From positions 41,660,901 through 41,724,900 of the forward strand of contig CM055096.1 in NCBI GenBank assembly GCA_029204225.1: DNA of 64,000 bases, written 5' to 3'. Below are positions 46,672 through 57,680 of the stretch, piece after piece. The notes under the pieces were generated by a model. That model saw only the letters and a program-made list of their open reading frames with translations, was not told the DNA's origin and ran no database searches. Source of the stretch: Diphasiastrum complanatum (lineage: Eukaryota > Streptophyta > Lycopodiopsida > Lycopodiales > Lycopodiaceae). The first letter of the stretch is position 1; each line of letters begins with the position of its first letter. The position numbers and the translations under genes were made by a program.

Positions 46672-46998
46672 CACGTGTCAGATCCACCATTTGGACGCTT
46701 CTGAATGACCGTTTAGGCCACGTGGCAAGATCTGGATGCTTGTGATGAGATCCAACGGCAGAAGGTCAAAATGCTGGCGTAGACAAGGAATTCACATACG
46801 AAACGCGAGAGAAAAGATTGGCGAACTGTTTTATGGCGTGAAATGGATGGACGTGTAGTGTGTGAGGTGGATGGATATGGGAGGGGGGGTCCCAAAGGCC
46901 TTATTCACACCACATATTTTAGGCCCCCTCACTTGGATTCTAGCCACGTGTCACATAGTCCACGTGTAGAGATTCAATTGATTGATCTATAACACGTG
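46672..46998 (-). promoter_or_regulatory. Cluster of five CACGTG G-boxes upstream of beta-amylase
   Basis: CACGTG occurs at 46672-46677, 46719-46724, 46945-46950, 46961-46966 and 46993-46998. These lie 504 to 830 bases upstream of the start codon. GATCCAACGG follows the second box (about 46748-46757), a pairing seen again at 1699-1750. G-boxes bind bZIP, bHLH/PIF and related factors and mediate light, clock or ABA control in plants (established knowledge). Such control of this gene is inference. An ORF antisense to this region is not credible. Confidence 0.6.
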
Positions 46999-47165
46999 GC
47001 AAAATTTCGACGATTCTAAAAATTAATCCAATGGTGAAGAGCATTGCACCATTAAAATACAAGGAAAAGGAGTGCATAGGGAGGAAAAGGAGAAAAGGAA
47101 CAGAGAAGGAGGCCATGGGCCCCAGGCAATAGCTTGTGGAGTTGCTTGTTGCCCACCGCTTTGAT

Positions 47166-47295
47166 ATATTGTTGGCTCTACTTTGCTTGGACCAAACCAA
47201 TGAACTCCTGGCATGTATGTTTCCATGCATATATTGTTGGCACTACTGTGCTTGGACCAAACCAATGAACTCCTGGCATGTATGTTTCCAAGGCT
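47166..47295 (+). repeat. 65-bp tandem duplication
   Basis: The unit starting ATATTGTTGGC occurs at 47166-47230 and again at 47231-47295, containing GCTTGGACCAAACCAATGAA in both. Only a few substitutions separate them. Confidence 0.85.
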
Positions 47296-47361
47296 AATGG
47301 GTTAAACCAATGAGACTTGTCACACATTTGCCATACATCTTCTAATATGTGACTTGGCCCA

Positions 47362-47470
47362 ATGTAGTTGGCTCAGTTGGTTACCTTGGCATTTGAAGTC
47401 TCTTTGGTCCCAAGTTAGAGCCTCCCCAAGAAAAAACCAAAAAGCACTATGTGATTTAACTATCTGGTTT
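47362..47470 (+). mobile_element. tRNA-derived SINE-like sequence
   Basis: TGGCTCAGTTGG at 47369-47380 matches the RNA polymerase III A-box consensus. GTTAGAGCC at 47414-47422 is close to the B-box (GTTCGAGCC), at tRNA-like spacing. The segment does not fold into a full tRNA cloverleaf by eye and is followed by an A-rich stretch. It is thus more likely a SINE head than a tRNA gene. The 3' limit is uncertain. Confidence 0.45.
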
Positions 47471-48083
47471 TGGGCATATGCAGAGCATCCAATTTCAAAT
47501 GCCAAGGGTGATATCACATCAAAAGGGGACGTGGGCTCGTCCTCATTTGAGTCAAGATGGGGATGGGCGTATTCTCAACTCAAAACTCAATCAAGATTCA
47601 CCCCATCATGATCCATTGTGTCCCCACTCAACCGTTTTAAGTTTGGACACTCGTTGATTCCTCATATCAAATAAGGTTTTATGATAAGTTTTTGAGAATT
47701 GAGGTTGTCATGATTTGTAAACCTTCATCAATTGTGAATTCCTATTTCCAAGAATTTCTAAGGCTACACTCAATGGGGTTGTCCAAGACGAGATTTTCTA
47801 AGGGAACAGTCAATAGGGTTGTCCAAGGCTAGATTTTCAAGCCTTTGAAGCAACACCAACACTCCCCTTGGCCATATGGAATCGTTCAATTAGCATGGTC
47901 TTAAGGCCCTTCCATGGTGAGAGGCTAGAGATGCAATGCAAAATCTCTCTCTCTCACTCTCTCTCTCTCTCTCTCTCTAACACAAAATTTGAAGGAGGAA
48001 GCCAATGTTTGTAATAGAAGCATGTATGGTGGTTTGTTATCTAAATTATAACAAAACCAAACCACTAAGCATAACAAAATGTC

Positions 48084-48274
48084 AAAGGGTGCATGGATGT
48101 GTTACATTTGTATATATTAGTGGCTCAAAGGCATAGTGTGAAAGGGTGCATGGATGTGTTACATTTGTATATATTAGTGGCTCAAAGGCATAGTGTGAAA
48201 GGGTGCATGGATGTGTCAAAGGGTGCATGGATGTGTTACATTTGTATATATTAGTGGCTCAAAGGCATAGCATG
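48084..48274 (+). repeat. 57-bp tandem repeat, about 3.3 copies
   Basis: Units starting AAAGGGTGCATGG begin at 48084, 48141 and 48218, with a 20-base partial unit at 48198-48217. Copies are nearly identical, so the array is recent. Confidence 0.9.
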
Positions 48275-48559
48275 AAATTAAATTTGTTTCTATTGCTTGG
48301 TACATTTTGAAAAATGGCTGGAAAATGTTTTAGGCATTTTTTTTAATAAATTTACACAAATGTTAGATATACATCTGTGACTAAGATTATATGGCGTTAG
48401 ACTTTGGCACATTGGCTTATGAGTAGCCATCAAATGAATGTGAAACATGGTCGATTCAACTTTGAAAATAGTGATGGAGATTTAGGGCACTAAAAAATGG
48501 AGATGGAAAGTCTTGTTTACATTTCACATTATTAGAGATTTGGAATTGGAATTTTTATT

Positions 48560-49650
48560 GGTGAGACATATGGCAAGTGGACTGTTGAAGTTTGTGGTCA
48601 ATGGGAAAATTGACAACAAATTTGCATCCGTTAGATATCCCAGATAAGAAATGGGAAAGCATATCTATGGATTTTGTAGTTGGACTTCCAAAGACCCAAC
48701 AACAAAATGATTCTATTTGGGTTGTAGTGGATCGGTTAACCAAGTTAGTTGCATTCATACCAATCAAGTCAACTATAAACGCTTCTGATTTAACCCAGAA
48801 CTTTGTCACAGGGCACTTTTGGTCAGCAGTATTCCATAAACTGGAAACTTCTTTGAGTTTAAGTTCTTCTGATCATCCTGAGTAAGATGGCCAGACAGAA
48901 AGGACTAATCAAACTATGGAAGATATTTTGAGGACGTATGTTTCTCACAGACAATCTCATTGGGAAGATTATCTCCCACTGGTTGAGTTTGCATATAATA
49001 GTAGAAAACATTTTGCTACAGGTTATAGTCCTTTTATGCTTATGTACGGTTTTCAACCTAGATCTCCAGTAAATGTTGAGACGAAGTTTGTTAAGATCCA
49101 GAAGGTTGCTGATTTTTGCATGATATGCAAGAAATATTGCAAGTGGCTAAGGATAGTATTCGAAGGGCTCAGGATAGAGCTAAACACTATACCGATCTTA
49201 AGAGATCTCCAAGAGATTTTAAAGTTGATAACTGGGTATATCTTCGGATTTCAAAAGATTCTAAGATGTTACGTACATGGAAGCATTATAAACTGTCTAC
49301 CCGTTATTGTGGACCTTTTAGGATTGTACGTAGAATTGGTTCTTTGGCGTATGAACTCGATCTTTAAGAAAAATAGACTACACACCCAATATTTCATGTA
49401 AGTCATTTGAAACTAAGTTTACATGATGGTGATACAGTCGGATCGGATGAGGATTTATCCCATTTGAAATATTTGTCGCTTAGTGTAACTTTGAAACCTA
49501 AGAAAGTGCTCAGAATCAGAGATAAACAATTGAGAAATTGTTCTATCTCTGAGTGCTTAATTCGGTGGAAGGGTCGTACTGAGGATGATGATTTGTGGGA
49601 GAGAGTTGATAGCATAAAGAAGAATTTTCCGAATTTTAGTTTCTAAGGAT
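48560..49650 (+). mobile_element. Chromovirus (Gypsy) integrase and chromodomain, broken
   Basis: The frame from 48592 reads KKWESISMDFVVGLPKTQQQ and WVVVDRLTKLVAFIPI, the integrase core. Then FVTGHFWSAVFHKLETSL follows directly. The segment that should hold the second catalytic aspartate (the SDRD-type motif between the FV and FW motifs) has been deleted. The frame continues TERTNQTMEDILRTYV and WEDYLPLVEFAYNSRKH. A shifted frame, 49116-49367, reads RVGDWVYLRI-like text (FKVDNWVYLRISKDSKMLR). A chromodomain follows at about 49500-49640 (LIRWKGRTEDDDLWERVDSI), which in chromoviruses directs integration to heterochromatin. The copy is dead. Confidence 0.88.
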
Positions 49651-49674
49651 AGAAATAGTTTAAGGAGGGAAGAA

Positions 49675-50098
49675 TGTTATGTCCATGACTAGTACATAGG
49701 ATACAATATACTCCTAGTTTTATATACACGGTACTCTAGTGAAACAAGGTGTTAGTTATGCCACGTCATACTGGACGTGACCCGAAAGTAACTAATATCC
49801 TTGTGAGGCCCAAAACACACTAATGGGAGTTTAGACAAGGTATGAGACAGTGTATGCATGTGTAGAGTTATCAATAGCAATTCTATGAATAGTTGGTCCA
49901 TGCATAGGACTCTATTCTAGGTGAATGTATGTATAGGGAACATAGGGCTATGCATGGCTATGTGCCTAGGATGCTTTTGGCTCTATATAAGAGGTCCAAA
50001 TTCGCCCTACTCCACATCATGTTCTTGATTCATTGTCAGGCTCTCACTCTACATTCATGCTTCTTGTTCCTTGGCTTGGGGGTGAGGCTTCTAGAGAT
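49675..50098 (+). repeat. Chromovirus 3' LTR, truncated
   Basis: It starts TGTTATGTCCATGAC directly after the purine tract TTAAGGAGGGAAGAA. It matches the complete LTR at 30251-30769 in opposite orientation as far as GGCTTCTAGAG near 50098, then diverges. About 100 bases of the LTR end are missing. Confidence 0.85.
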
Positions 50099-50960
50099 TT
50101 TATGAGGAATTTTTTGCGAACTTTGATTGCCTATAACTTTTTCACCATGACTCAGAACCAGGTCATGTAGGGTGTCGTTGCAAAGCTCTCGTCAAGCTCT
50201 TTCTAATGGCACCAATGTTTGTCTCAATTGGGGCTACAATTAAAAAGTTAGACTATTTTTATAAAAAAAAAAAAACCTGATATCAATTCAACGCGCGAAT
50301 GGCATGTTTGACCAGTCAGATAGCACATCTGCACGTTGAACAATATTAGGATTTGGAAAGCTCTCGCACCATCACCAGGAAATACAAAAGAGAAGTGAAT
50401 GAGCACACACTATTACAATAACGCCCGTCGGTTCCAGATGCCATTTGCACATTTTTTCAAGGGCATGGGACCCCTTGGAGCACTTTTTAAAGGGGAAAAT
50501 GTGCAATATTATCTCATTTGCTCATGGAAATTAAGGCTACATGTTAACCATATAAGTTGGGCGGTGAGCAGTTCCGGAATCATAAAGAACGAGCATAGAT
50601 GTTGCCAGAAGTTTTTTTCTCTCTTGTTAATCTTTCTCTATAGTCAAACTTCTTAAAGGGCCCATTTTGAGCCCATATTTCCCCTAATGATAAATAAAAA
50701 AGATTAAAATTCCAATCCAAATCATCTTAGAGAAGTCAAAAATATTGTGAGAGATTTAGTTGTTACAAGATCCCCTCGATCATCTTTCATGGAATTCCCA
50801 AGATCACAAGTCATACAAAAGGGTAAAATCACACATGAGGAATTGAGACCTCCAACATACATTCCAAGCAGCGATGAACCTCCTCTAGAATCATGTATCT
50901 ACTAGGAGCGATCCAATTCAAGAAGTCAACAATCAATAAAATGGGTCATTGAACAAATAA
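50099..50960. other. Anonymous intergenic stretch
   Basis: No coding region or element was recognised. The 85-codon frame at 50399-50656 has no family resemblance. Confidence 0.35.
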
Positions 50961-51392
50961 CAAGTTCTTAGTGTAAAGACCACTAGGGAAAACCCTTAAG
51001 ATGAGGATAGGAAAACACAATAGGAGACACATAGAAGCAAAACCACCCAACCAAACCTAGATCAATCTTGGATCTAGTCCCCAAGCCATGCCATGTGAAT
51101 CCTAGAGGAGAAGAGAGCAACTGGTGACCTAACCCCAAGTTGTCGATAGGAGAATCTCTACCCCAATTTATAGAGAGTAGTTTTCTATGTATGAACCGAT
51201 GCAATCTCCATGCAGTCCAACTATAAATAGATCAATCTCTTCATGCAGTGTTTGGGTCCTCTCAAGGTCATTAGTCACAAACAGGCCTCGACGTGGAATT
51301 AAATCTAGGCGTGACCAATAATCTCGAACACTGGAGGGCCGGTTTACCATACTAGGACTATTCCATGTTCTTCACTGAATATGACCGTAACA
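50961..51392 (-). repeat. LTR-like end of a second chromovirus
   Basis: On the minus strand the purine tract AAAGGAGGAAGAA is followed by TGTTACGGTCATATTC at 51392, the expected LTR start after a chromodomain. The other end near 50960-51000 was not fixed, and no primer site was found. The sequence is distinct from the LTR at 49675 apart from the first bases. Confidence 0.5.
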
Positions 51393-51584
51393 TTCTTCCT
51401 CCTTTAAACAGGTTTTGTCCTCAAAACAGAAAACAGAAGACATGATATTATTCCTTAAGCTTTCAAGTCCTACCCAAGAATCATTATTCTTAGTCTGATC
51501 TATCCTTCTGAATAAGTAATCAGAGATGCAAAAATTCTTTACTTGCTTGCCTCTACTACTTAGGAGTACTAACTTAGAATCCAA
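51393..51584 (-). mobile_element. Chromodomain tail of a second chromovirus
   Basis: The reverse frame 51584-51372 reads DSKLVLLSSRGKQVKNFCIS and WVGLESLRNN, ending FCFEDKTCLKEEECY. This is the worn R-x-x-x-V-K-N ... W-E-x-L ... FEDKTxLKE ending of Gypsy polyproteins with a chromodomain. The tryptophan-lysine-glycine core is degraded (YLFRRIDQTKNNDSW). The upstream pol was not found beyond 51600. Confidence 0.65.
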
Positions 51585-52419
51585 AGATACACTAAGCTAT
51601 AAATCTTTCAAACGGATTAATATTCTCCAAATAAAAGCCCATCACCTTCATGTAATCCCAATTACATGAACCTCTGGGTGAATTTATTCTTATTTATGAG
51701 ATCAAGTCCAAAAGTTAAAGAAAATTCATTTTAATCATAGTCTAAATCTTATCCACAATTTCTTGCAGAAAATAATGCTTCTTGGTACAAATATTCTTAG
51801 AATAGCCAAATATTGTAAGACACAACAACTCAATCAAAATCTCTAGGAGATCCATTAAGTCTCAGACAATTATAACTCAATCCAGAGTACTACAGTTACT
51901 CTAATGAGTTAATAGCCCCATTTCTAGCATCTCATGCAAGAAATCAGCAATCCATCTAAATCTCAATAGATTTATCTGTCTCCTATTAATCTGGAGATAT
52001 AGACTGAATTTTGTACACAAGCACTTATAGATTACAACCTGTAGTAGAAAACAATCCACTAAAGTAAGAAAAACTCTCGATAAGCAAAATCAATTACTTT
52101 ACGAGATATTCTTGTGAGATCAATAGGACTCAATAAAAAAACTAGGTAAAGAGATTTAGATTTTTAAAACACTGATCTAAACTCAACTCAATCAATAGGC
52201 TTGAAATTATACACTCATAATAACTAAGTAATTGTTTATGACTCGTCAATCACAAATAGTTAGATTCTTATGATTCGTCAATCATAGCTCACTGGAATCT
52301 AACCCCATACTTACTCATTAAGGAACATTAGAGTGTATGTCTGAATTCCAAAAATTCAGTTTACCATTGTTGGAACCATTATGATTCGGTATCCAATTGA
52401 GCACTCGATAAGACAACCT

Positions 52420-54240
52420 ATCTAAATGGAGTAATCGAAAAAGATATCTACATGATGCAATTCGAGGGTTACATACTCAATGATAAGGAAAATCATGTGT
52501 GTAAATTCCATAAGGCACATTATGGCTTGATTGCCACCAGCCAAATGTCACCAAGTGACAATGATGCTCACCAAATTGTTGGTGAAGGTATTGTCAAACT
52601 CAATCTTAAATGAAAAAATAAACTCTATTTCTAATGTATTTTACGTTCTTGATTTGCAAAAGAATTTATTGTTGATTAGCAAGATAGCATACTTAGGACA
52701 TAAAATAGAGTTTGATTCTGATTGTTGCAACATACATGATAGTTTTATGAAGGTTCTTGTACTCATAAAGAGACAAGATTACCTATATAAGTTGAGTTAA
52801 ATCTATTCTTCTAATGTAAGCTTTGAACACTCCCACCTTAATCGATGGAGATTTACTTTGGCATTATAGATTGGGTCACATTAAGTACAATAGTATTGTG
52901 CACATTAATAAGCAAAACCTAGCATATGATTAGATTCATCTAGCAATGCAAATCATCCTATGTGTGAAAGTTGTATCTTAGGGAAGGATGCTAGGAAGCC
53001 ATTTAAATATCTTCATGTACGAACCTCAAAATATTTGCTTGATATTGTGCATAGTGACATTTGTGTTCCAATGCATATTTTATCTTTAGGGGGAATAAAG
53101 TATTTTCTGAGATTCGTAGATGATTATTCTAGAAGGCTTGTAGTTTATTTCTTAAAACAAAGATTAGAAGCTTTCAAGTTTTCAAAATATTCAAAGTAGA
53201 GGTAGAGATTCAAACTAGTAGAAAGTTGAAGCTTCTTCGATCAGATGATGGGGGAGAGTATATCTCCAATGAACTCAAGGACTATTGTCAAAGCAATGAT
53301 ATCAACTAACAACAAGCTACTCTCACAATCAAAAGGTGTAGCAGAAAAAAACTAAAATTTTGGTAGAATTTGCTAAGCCCATGCTTGCATATGCATCACT
53401 CTCCAAACTATTTTGGGTAGAAGATGTTGTCATGGCTATCTATATTCAAAATAGATGCACTGCTAAGAGTCTAGATAATCAGAATCCCACTCAAGTTTGG
53501 ACTGGAGTTCTGTCAAGAATCTTAATATTTTTTATTGCATATGTTATGCTCAGATTCCAAAGCATCAATGTTTTTATCTTTGTTAGTTATTCAACTATTA
53601 ATAAAGCTCATAAGTTTTATAACCATTTTATAAGAAATATTTTTATAAGTAGGAGTGTCATCTTTTTTTAAAACCAATTTTAGAACCTTAAAGGTAAAAA
53701 AAAATTGCTACTGGAACTTTTGAGCTTTATTGATTTAGAGGCTTCAAATATTCACCTAAAGAAGTGTGAATTCAATTAAAAATACCAAAGGTAGCATGAG
53801 CGACTAGAACCAAATGACGTCATTTCAAGAAGATCTACAAGAACCAAAACTTCTCCAACTAGATTTATTGACTGAACAGTGTGCTCCGTCACACAAGATT
53901 TTGCTACTTATCAAGAGGCAATGGAGTAGTTAGATTAAGATCTTTGGGAGGAAGCTATGGACAAAGATCATCAATCTATTATCAAGAATCAAACTTGCAC
54001 AATTATGGATCTGCCACCTAACATGCACATCATTGATTATATGCAGATTTTCTATATTAAATACAAATATGATAGTAGCATTGATAGAAGAAAATCCAAG
54101 TAAGTGGCAAATGCATATTCCTAAATACCCAAAATTGACCACTCTAAGACTTTTAGCCCTATAGTCAAGTTATCGTCTATCATATTACTATTATCTTGTG
54201 CAACTACAAAGAATCAAGAAATTTATATCACATTAGACTT
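52420..54240 (+). mobile_element. Scrambled, degenerate Copia element
   Basis: It begins with a piece of RT (TYLNGVIEKDIYMMQFEGYI and KAHYGL, 52420-52530). This is followed at once by a protease/pre-integrase segment (KINSISNVFYVLDLQKNLLL, 52531-52800). Normally RT comes last, so the order is rearranged. Integrase follows at 52960-53660 (CESCILGKDARKPFKYLHV and KYFLRFVDDYSRRLVVYF, later MLAYASLSKLFWVEDVVMAI). A further RT start may lie at 53890-54150 (SIDRRKSK-like text). Many stops are present. Confidence 0.75.
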
Positions 54241-55857
54241 TTTATTCACCGTCTTAGTTCTCTCTTTGTTTTGTGCACATTTTTACCATTTTTATAGAAA
54301 TCTTAATAGAGTGCACTCTATCCACCACCAGGTAGGTAAGCAAAATCGATTTCTACTCGTACTTCTACTCTGTTGTCCAATTTTTTCTTAACACACTCAA
54401 TGTTTTTACTCATTCTCTTCACAAAGCATTCTTCTCAATCATATCTATCTTCTGGCAATCCAACGAGGTCTTGTTGTACTCACAAAATTTAGAATCTCAT
54501 TGACCAATACTATGTCTCTCTGAGAACACAAGGATTAGGGGTTTGATGCAATGCATGGCATAGGAGCCAAATCTCGCATGAAACAACCTTGAACCAACTA
54601 CTAACAATGCTTTTTCAAATGGTAGTTGGTGTAATTTCGATCTAGCCACATCAAAATTGTCAAGATATGGAAATTAGATAGTTTCGGATGATTTTGACAC
54701 ATGCACCTTTCCCTAGCTCCATGTGGAGAATAAACCTCTAGTATACATTAGAAAAGTAAGCTAAGATTGTTCTTGAAATCATGCATGTACTGCTCCTACA
54801 AGAATATATGGGTACATCTATCTAAGTTTGGATTAGCATGTATAAGGACTCAGTGTAGCAGTATGCATCAATGATATTCTAGCAATTATTAGAATTCATA
54901 AAAGATTAAAAAGGATACATGTCCTTATACATGATGATGACACCCTCCTCCATATGGTATTTCTAGCGATACTTACTTCCTACGCCTAAACTTAAAGTGC
55001 CACCTTCAAGAACCCTAGGACCCTAGCCCCTCAAAAATTAGATCTGGTCATCTTCCAACAAAAACTTCACTTTTTTGGAGTAGCCTATCATTTGATGCTT
55101 ATGTGTATATCTCGTAACTTACTCTGGTTCAATATGCCCAAGTTTGTTCAGAACTTTTCTAGGTCACACTCAAACTAATAAAAAGAATCAATTCAAATTT
55201 TGAATTGCTCAAAAAGACTAACTAAATAGTGAATCGATGCCATTTGCCTATGAAACTAACTATTCCTTACATTATTGAAAACTAAATTGTTCCCTGTTCA
55301 TGTCACTAAATAGCCTTTTAATTCCATATACCTAATCTATCTTTTATCCTCAAGGGCTCTTATTCCTTCAATGTCTAGTGATTTAGCATTCATATTTGGT
55401 TTGTACTTAACCAATGTAAATTCGTTGATAATATACATAATGCCATATAGAAAGAGTAGCACTTCAAAAATAAATCCATAAACAAACCAATGAATCAATC
55501 AAAGATTTACAATTGAGACACTAATAATCACTTTCTTGTGATTGATCATTGAATGTAACTTTTCCTTTTCCAAATGTTTGTGAATACAAGACAAGAATTG
55601 TTTGTGACAATCATGATAGAAGTTGCCATGTTTTGGCTTCAACCAAGGGAATAAGACCACAAGAGGATTTGTTAGATATTTGTCCATCTTTTTTGTTTCC
55701 ATGGTCTATTTCCTGAATGTTCTAGCTGAAGTATGCTCAGTCAGATATGTGGTTGATCTTATAACATGAAAATGATGATAATAATATCCAAGTTGCTGAA
55801 TCTGCATGTTTCTTTGAACTCAGGTAGATTTGAGGACTTTGTAAACGCCGTAGCTCT
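54241..55857. other. Anonymous AT-rich stretch
   Basis: About 1.6 kb without a recognised gene or element. A 67-codon reverse frame at 55499-55702 (KHGNFYHDCHKQFLSCIHKH) shows no family resemblance. The part nearest 55857 is presumably the 3' UTR of the KIX gene. Confidence 0.4.
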
Positions 55858-56892
55858 TCAATTACTCTCATTTGTTGCATGAGCTTGTACAGTTACTGTT
55901 GTTTCCTCAAGTTTCTGCAAAACAAATCTTCTCATTAAAGTCCTTGGATGAACGAAGCTAAGAAACCACGCACAATCTCCAGCAGTCACGGCTTTCAGCC
56001 AAAAGCGGATTCTATTGCTACAAATCCATACGTGTAGACAGTAGATGCGTGATTATGTTTCTTAATCTGGACTGACTATATTCTTACCTGATGTATCTTC
56101 TGTTTTAGCCAGCATTGGTCGTATTTTCCAGATTTTGCTCTAGCGAGTAGATCCACCCGCAATGATTCAAGCAACAAGATCTTCAAAGAGATGTTTTTCA
56201 GATATTGCTCCTGCAAATAGAAAATTTATGTCCTCATAATCAGAATATCTCTTCCATCGAGAATCATATAATCTGCAGTGCCATTCGTGTTTTGATGTCT
56301 TTGAGTTGCCCAACATTGTCGGAGTATTATGCTACGCAACATTGCAGCATATCAAATACAGAAACATTAAGGCAATAACATATATAAGTGCCAACTCCTG
56401 GGATAAGAAGTACACCTTGTATGGAACGCATGAAGAGTAAGCATCACAAACCATAACGTCGATTCAAAATTGTTGTGGTAATAAGAGTAAACTGTTGCGT
56501 GGACCTGGACAGAAACCATACCTCGTCTTCTGCATTTTTCAATGCTTTAGCCTCAAAGCGTTGGAGGATCCACATCAGCTTTTCTATATTTCGTGAGCTT
56601 TTGAAACCCAAATGCTTTTGGAATATTTCCATTCTGCAGAGAGGCCTTTTATCAGCATGAGAGCTTCTTTACTTGAAATCTAGGAAAGGCACAACTCATG
56701 AGATAGCTTCACGAAGTTATTGTTTGCCACTAGAAGGTTGCCAACGGAAATCATCTTGTCTGTTATTGCATATTATTTGCAATCATATGTAAAGAAGTCT
56801 AAGAAAATTTAGTCCAAAAAAGCATACAGAGGTTTTTAATAACTCATACTTCCGGAATAGGTATAATTGTGTGTGTGTGTGTGCGTGTGTGC

Positions 56893-56950
<58 letters not shown>

Positions 56951-57356
56951 AGAGAGAGAGAGATTCATGTGGGTCGTTAAATAATATAGTCCAACAAAGC
57001 TTCTCAGAACCGAATGATATCTCTTTGTCCCTTATACAAGAAGTGTGGCATGATATAGTGAGTCGTGAATGGACAGTACATCTCTTTGTCCCTTATACAA
57101 GAAGTGTGGCATGATATAGTGAGTCGTGAATGGACAGTACGCTACACATCATTCAGTAGATCTAGAGATGAGAAATCTTCCTGAGCCTCGAATGTATATC
57201 TAGCTACTCTCAAATCTCTGTAACTACCGGATTTATAACTTCATCATGACAAGAAAGTAACCAGCAAGCAATATATATTCAAGCTACTTACAGCTTGGTA
57301 ATGATTTTCCTCCTGGAAGCAATGCTTAATTCTTCTTTCCAATCGCCCTTCGTCAT
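55858..57356 (-). CDS. Stand-alone KIX-domain protein, MED15-like (118 aa, four exons)
   Basis: Exons on the minus strand are 57356-57292, 56633-56522, 56210-56088 and 55914-55858, with GT-AG borders and matching phases, totalling 119 codons including TGA. The first encodes MTKGDWKEELSIASRRKIIT, the second MEIFQKHLGFKSSRNIEKLM then LQRFEAKALKNAEDE, the third EQYLKNISLKILLLESL. This follows the N-terminal KIX domain of plant Mediator subunit MED15 (D-W-R-x-x-L-x-x-x-x-R-x-x-I-V-x-K-I-M-E-x-L-x-x-H-L-P ... R-F-E-E-K ... Y-L-x-K-I-S-x-K-x-L). KIX domains bind activator peptides. The long glutamine-rich remainder of MED15 is absent; a short hydrophilic tail (TTVTVQAHATNESN) ends the protein. It may act as a competitor or small co-regulator, or be a decaying paralogue. 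The small exons could easily be missed by ORF-based annotation. Confidence 0.8.
56868..56970 (+). repeat. GT/GA compound microsatellite in the first intron of the KIX gene
   Basis: About 40 bases of GT repeats run into about 50 bases of GA repeats. Frames reading THTHTH or RERERE across it are artefacts. Confidence 0.95.
57019..57140 (+). repeat. Perfect 61-bp tandem duplication in the first intron of the KIX gene
   Basis: The unit starting ATCTCTTTGTCCC occupies 57019-57079 and is repeated without visible change at 57080-57140. The identity implies a recent event. Confidence 0.93.
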
Positions 57357-57560
57357 CTTTCTCTACTCTAACGAACACAAATTTCAAAACCAGTTTTTCT
57401 AGGGCTACCACCTAAATCTTGACCCTGTATCCAAACCGCTCAATCGCAACGAAAGCTTAGATCTCGTAGCAGCTTTAGTGGAAGTCCATTGCACTGCATT
57501 AAATATCTGATGAAGTACCTCACTACTGTTCAGTGTTAGGCAGATATGTAAGAGGCATAG

Positions 57561-57680
57561 ATGATCTATTTCCTGGCAGCTGCATCTCTTGAGAGGATGG
57601 CAAAGAGGCCCGCCATCGCTACGAACATGAGAAGGAAGGTGGTGAGAAAGCTCTCTCGTCAGCGCGCAGCAGCTGCCCAA
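57561..57680 (+). other. Possible divergent first exon opposite the KIX gene
   Basis: A GC-richer frame with ATG 57561 or 57597 reads MAKRPAIATNMRRKVVRKLS and ends in CAA before GTATGCC, a plausible donor. It points away from the KIX gene, about 200 bases from its start, so the two could share a promoter. No family resemblance was recognised. Confidence 0.25.

Noticed and set aside
46471-46704. Charged 77-codon plus-strand ORF upstream of beta-amylase
   Set aside because: It lies antisense in the 5' leader/promoter of the gene; its charge comes from GA-rich sequence.
47362-47440. A functional tRNA gene
   Set aside because: A- and B-box motifs are present, but I could not form acceptor and anticodon stems; a SINE head fits better.
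56783-57114. Frames with THTHTH or RERERE on both strands
   Set aside because: They read through the GT/GA microsatellite in an intron of the KIX gene.
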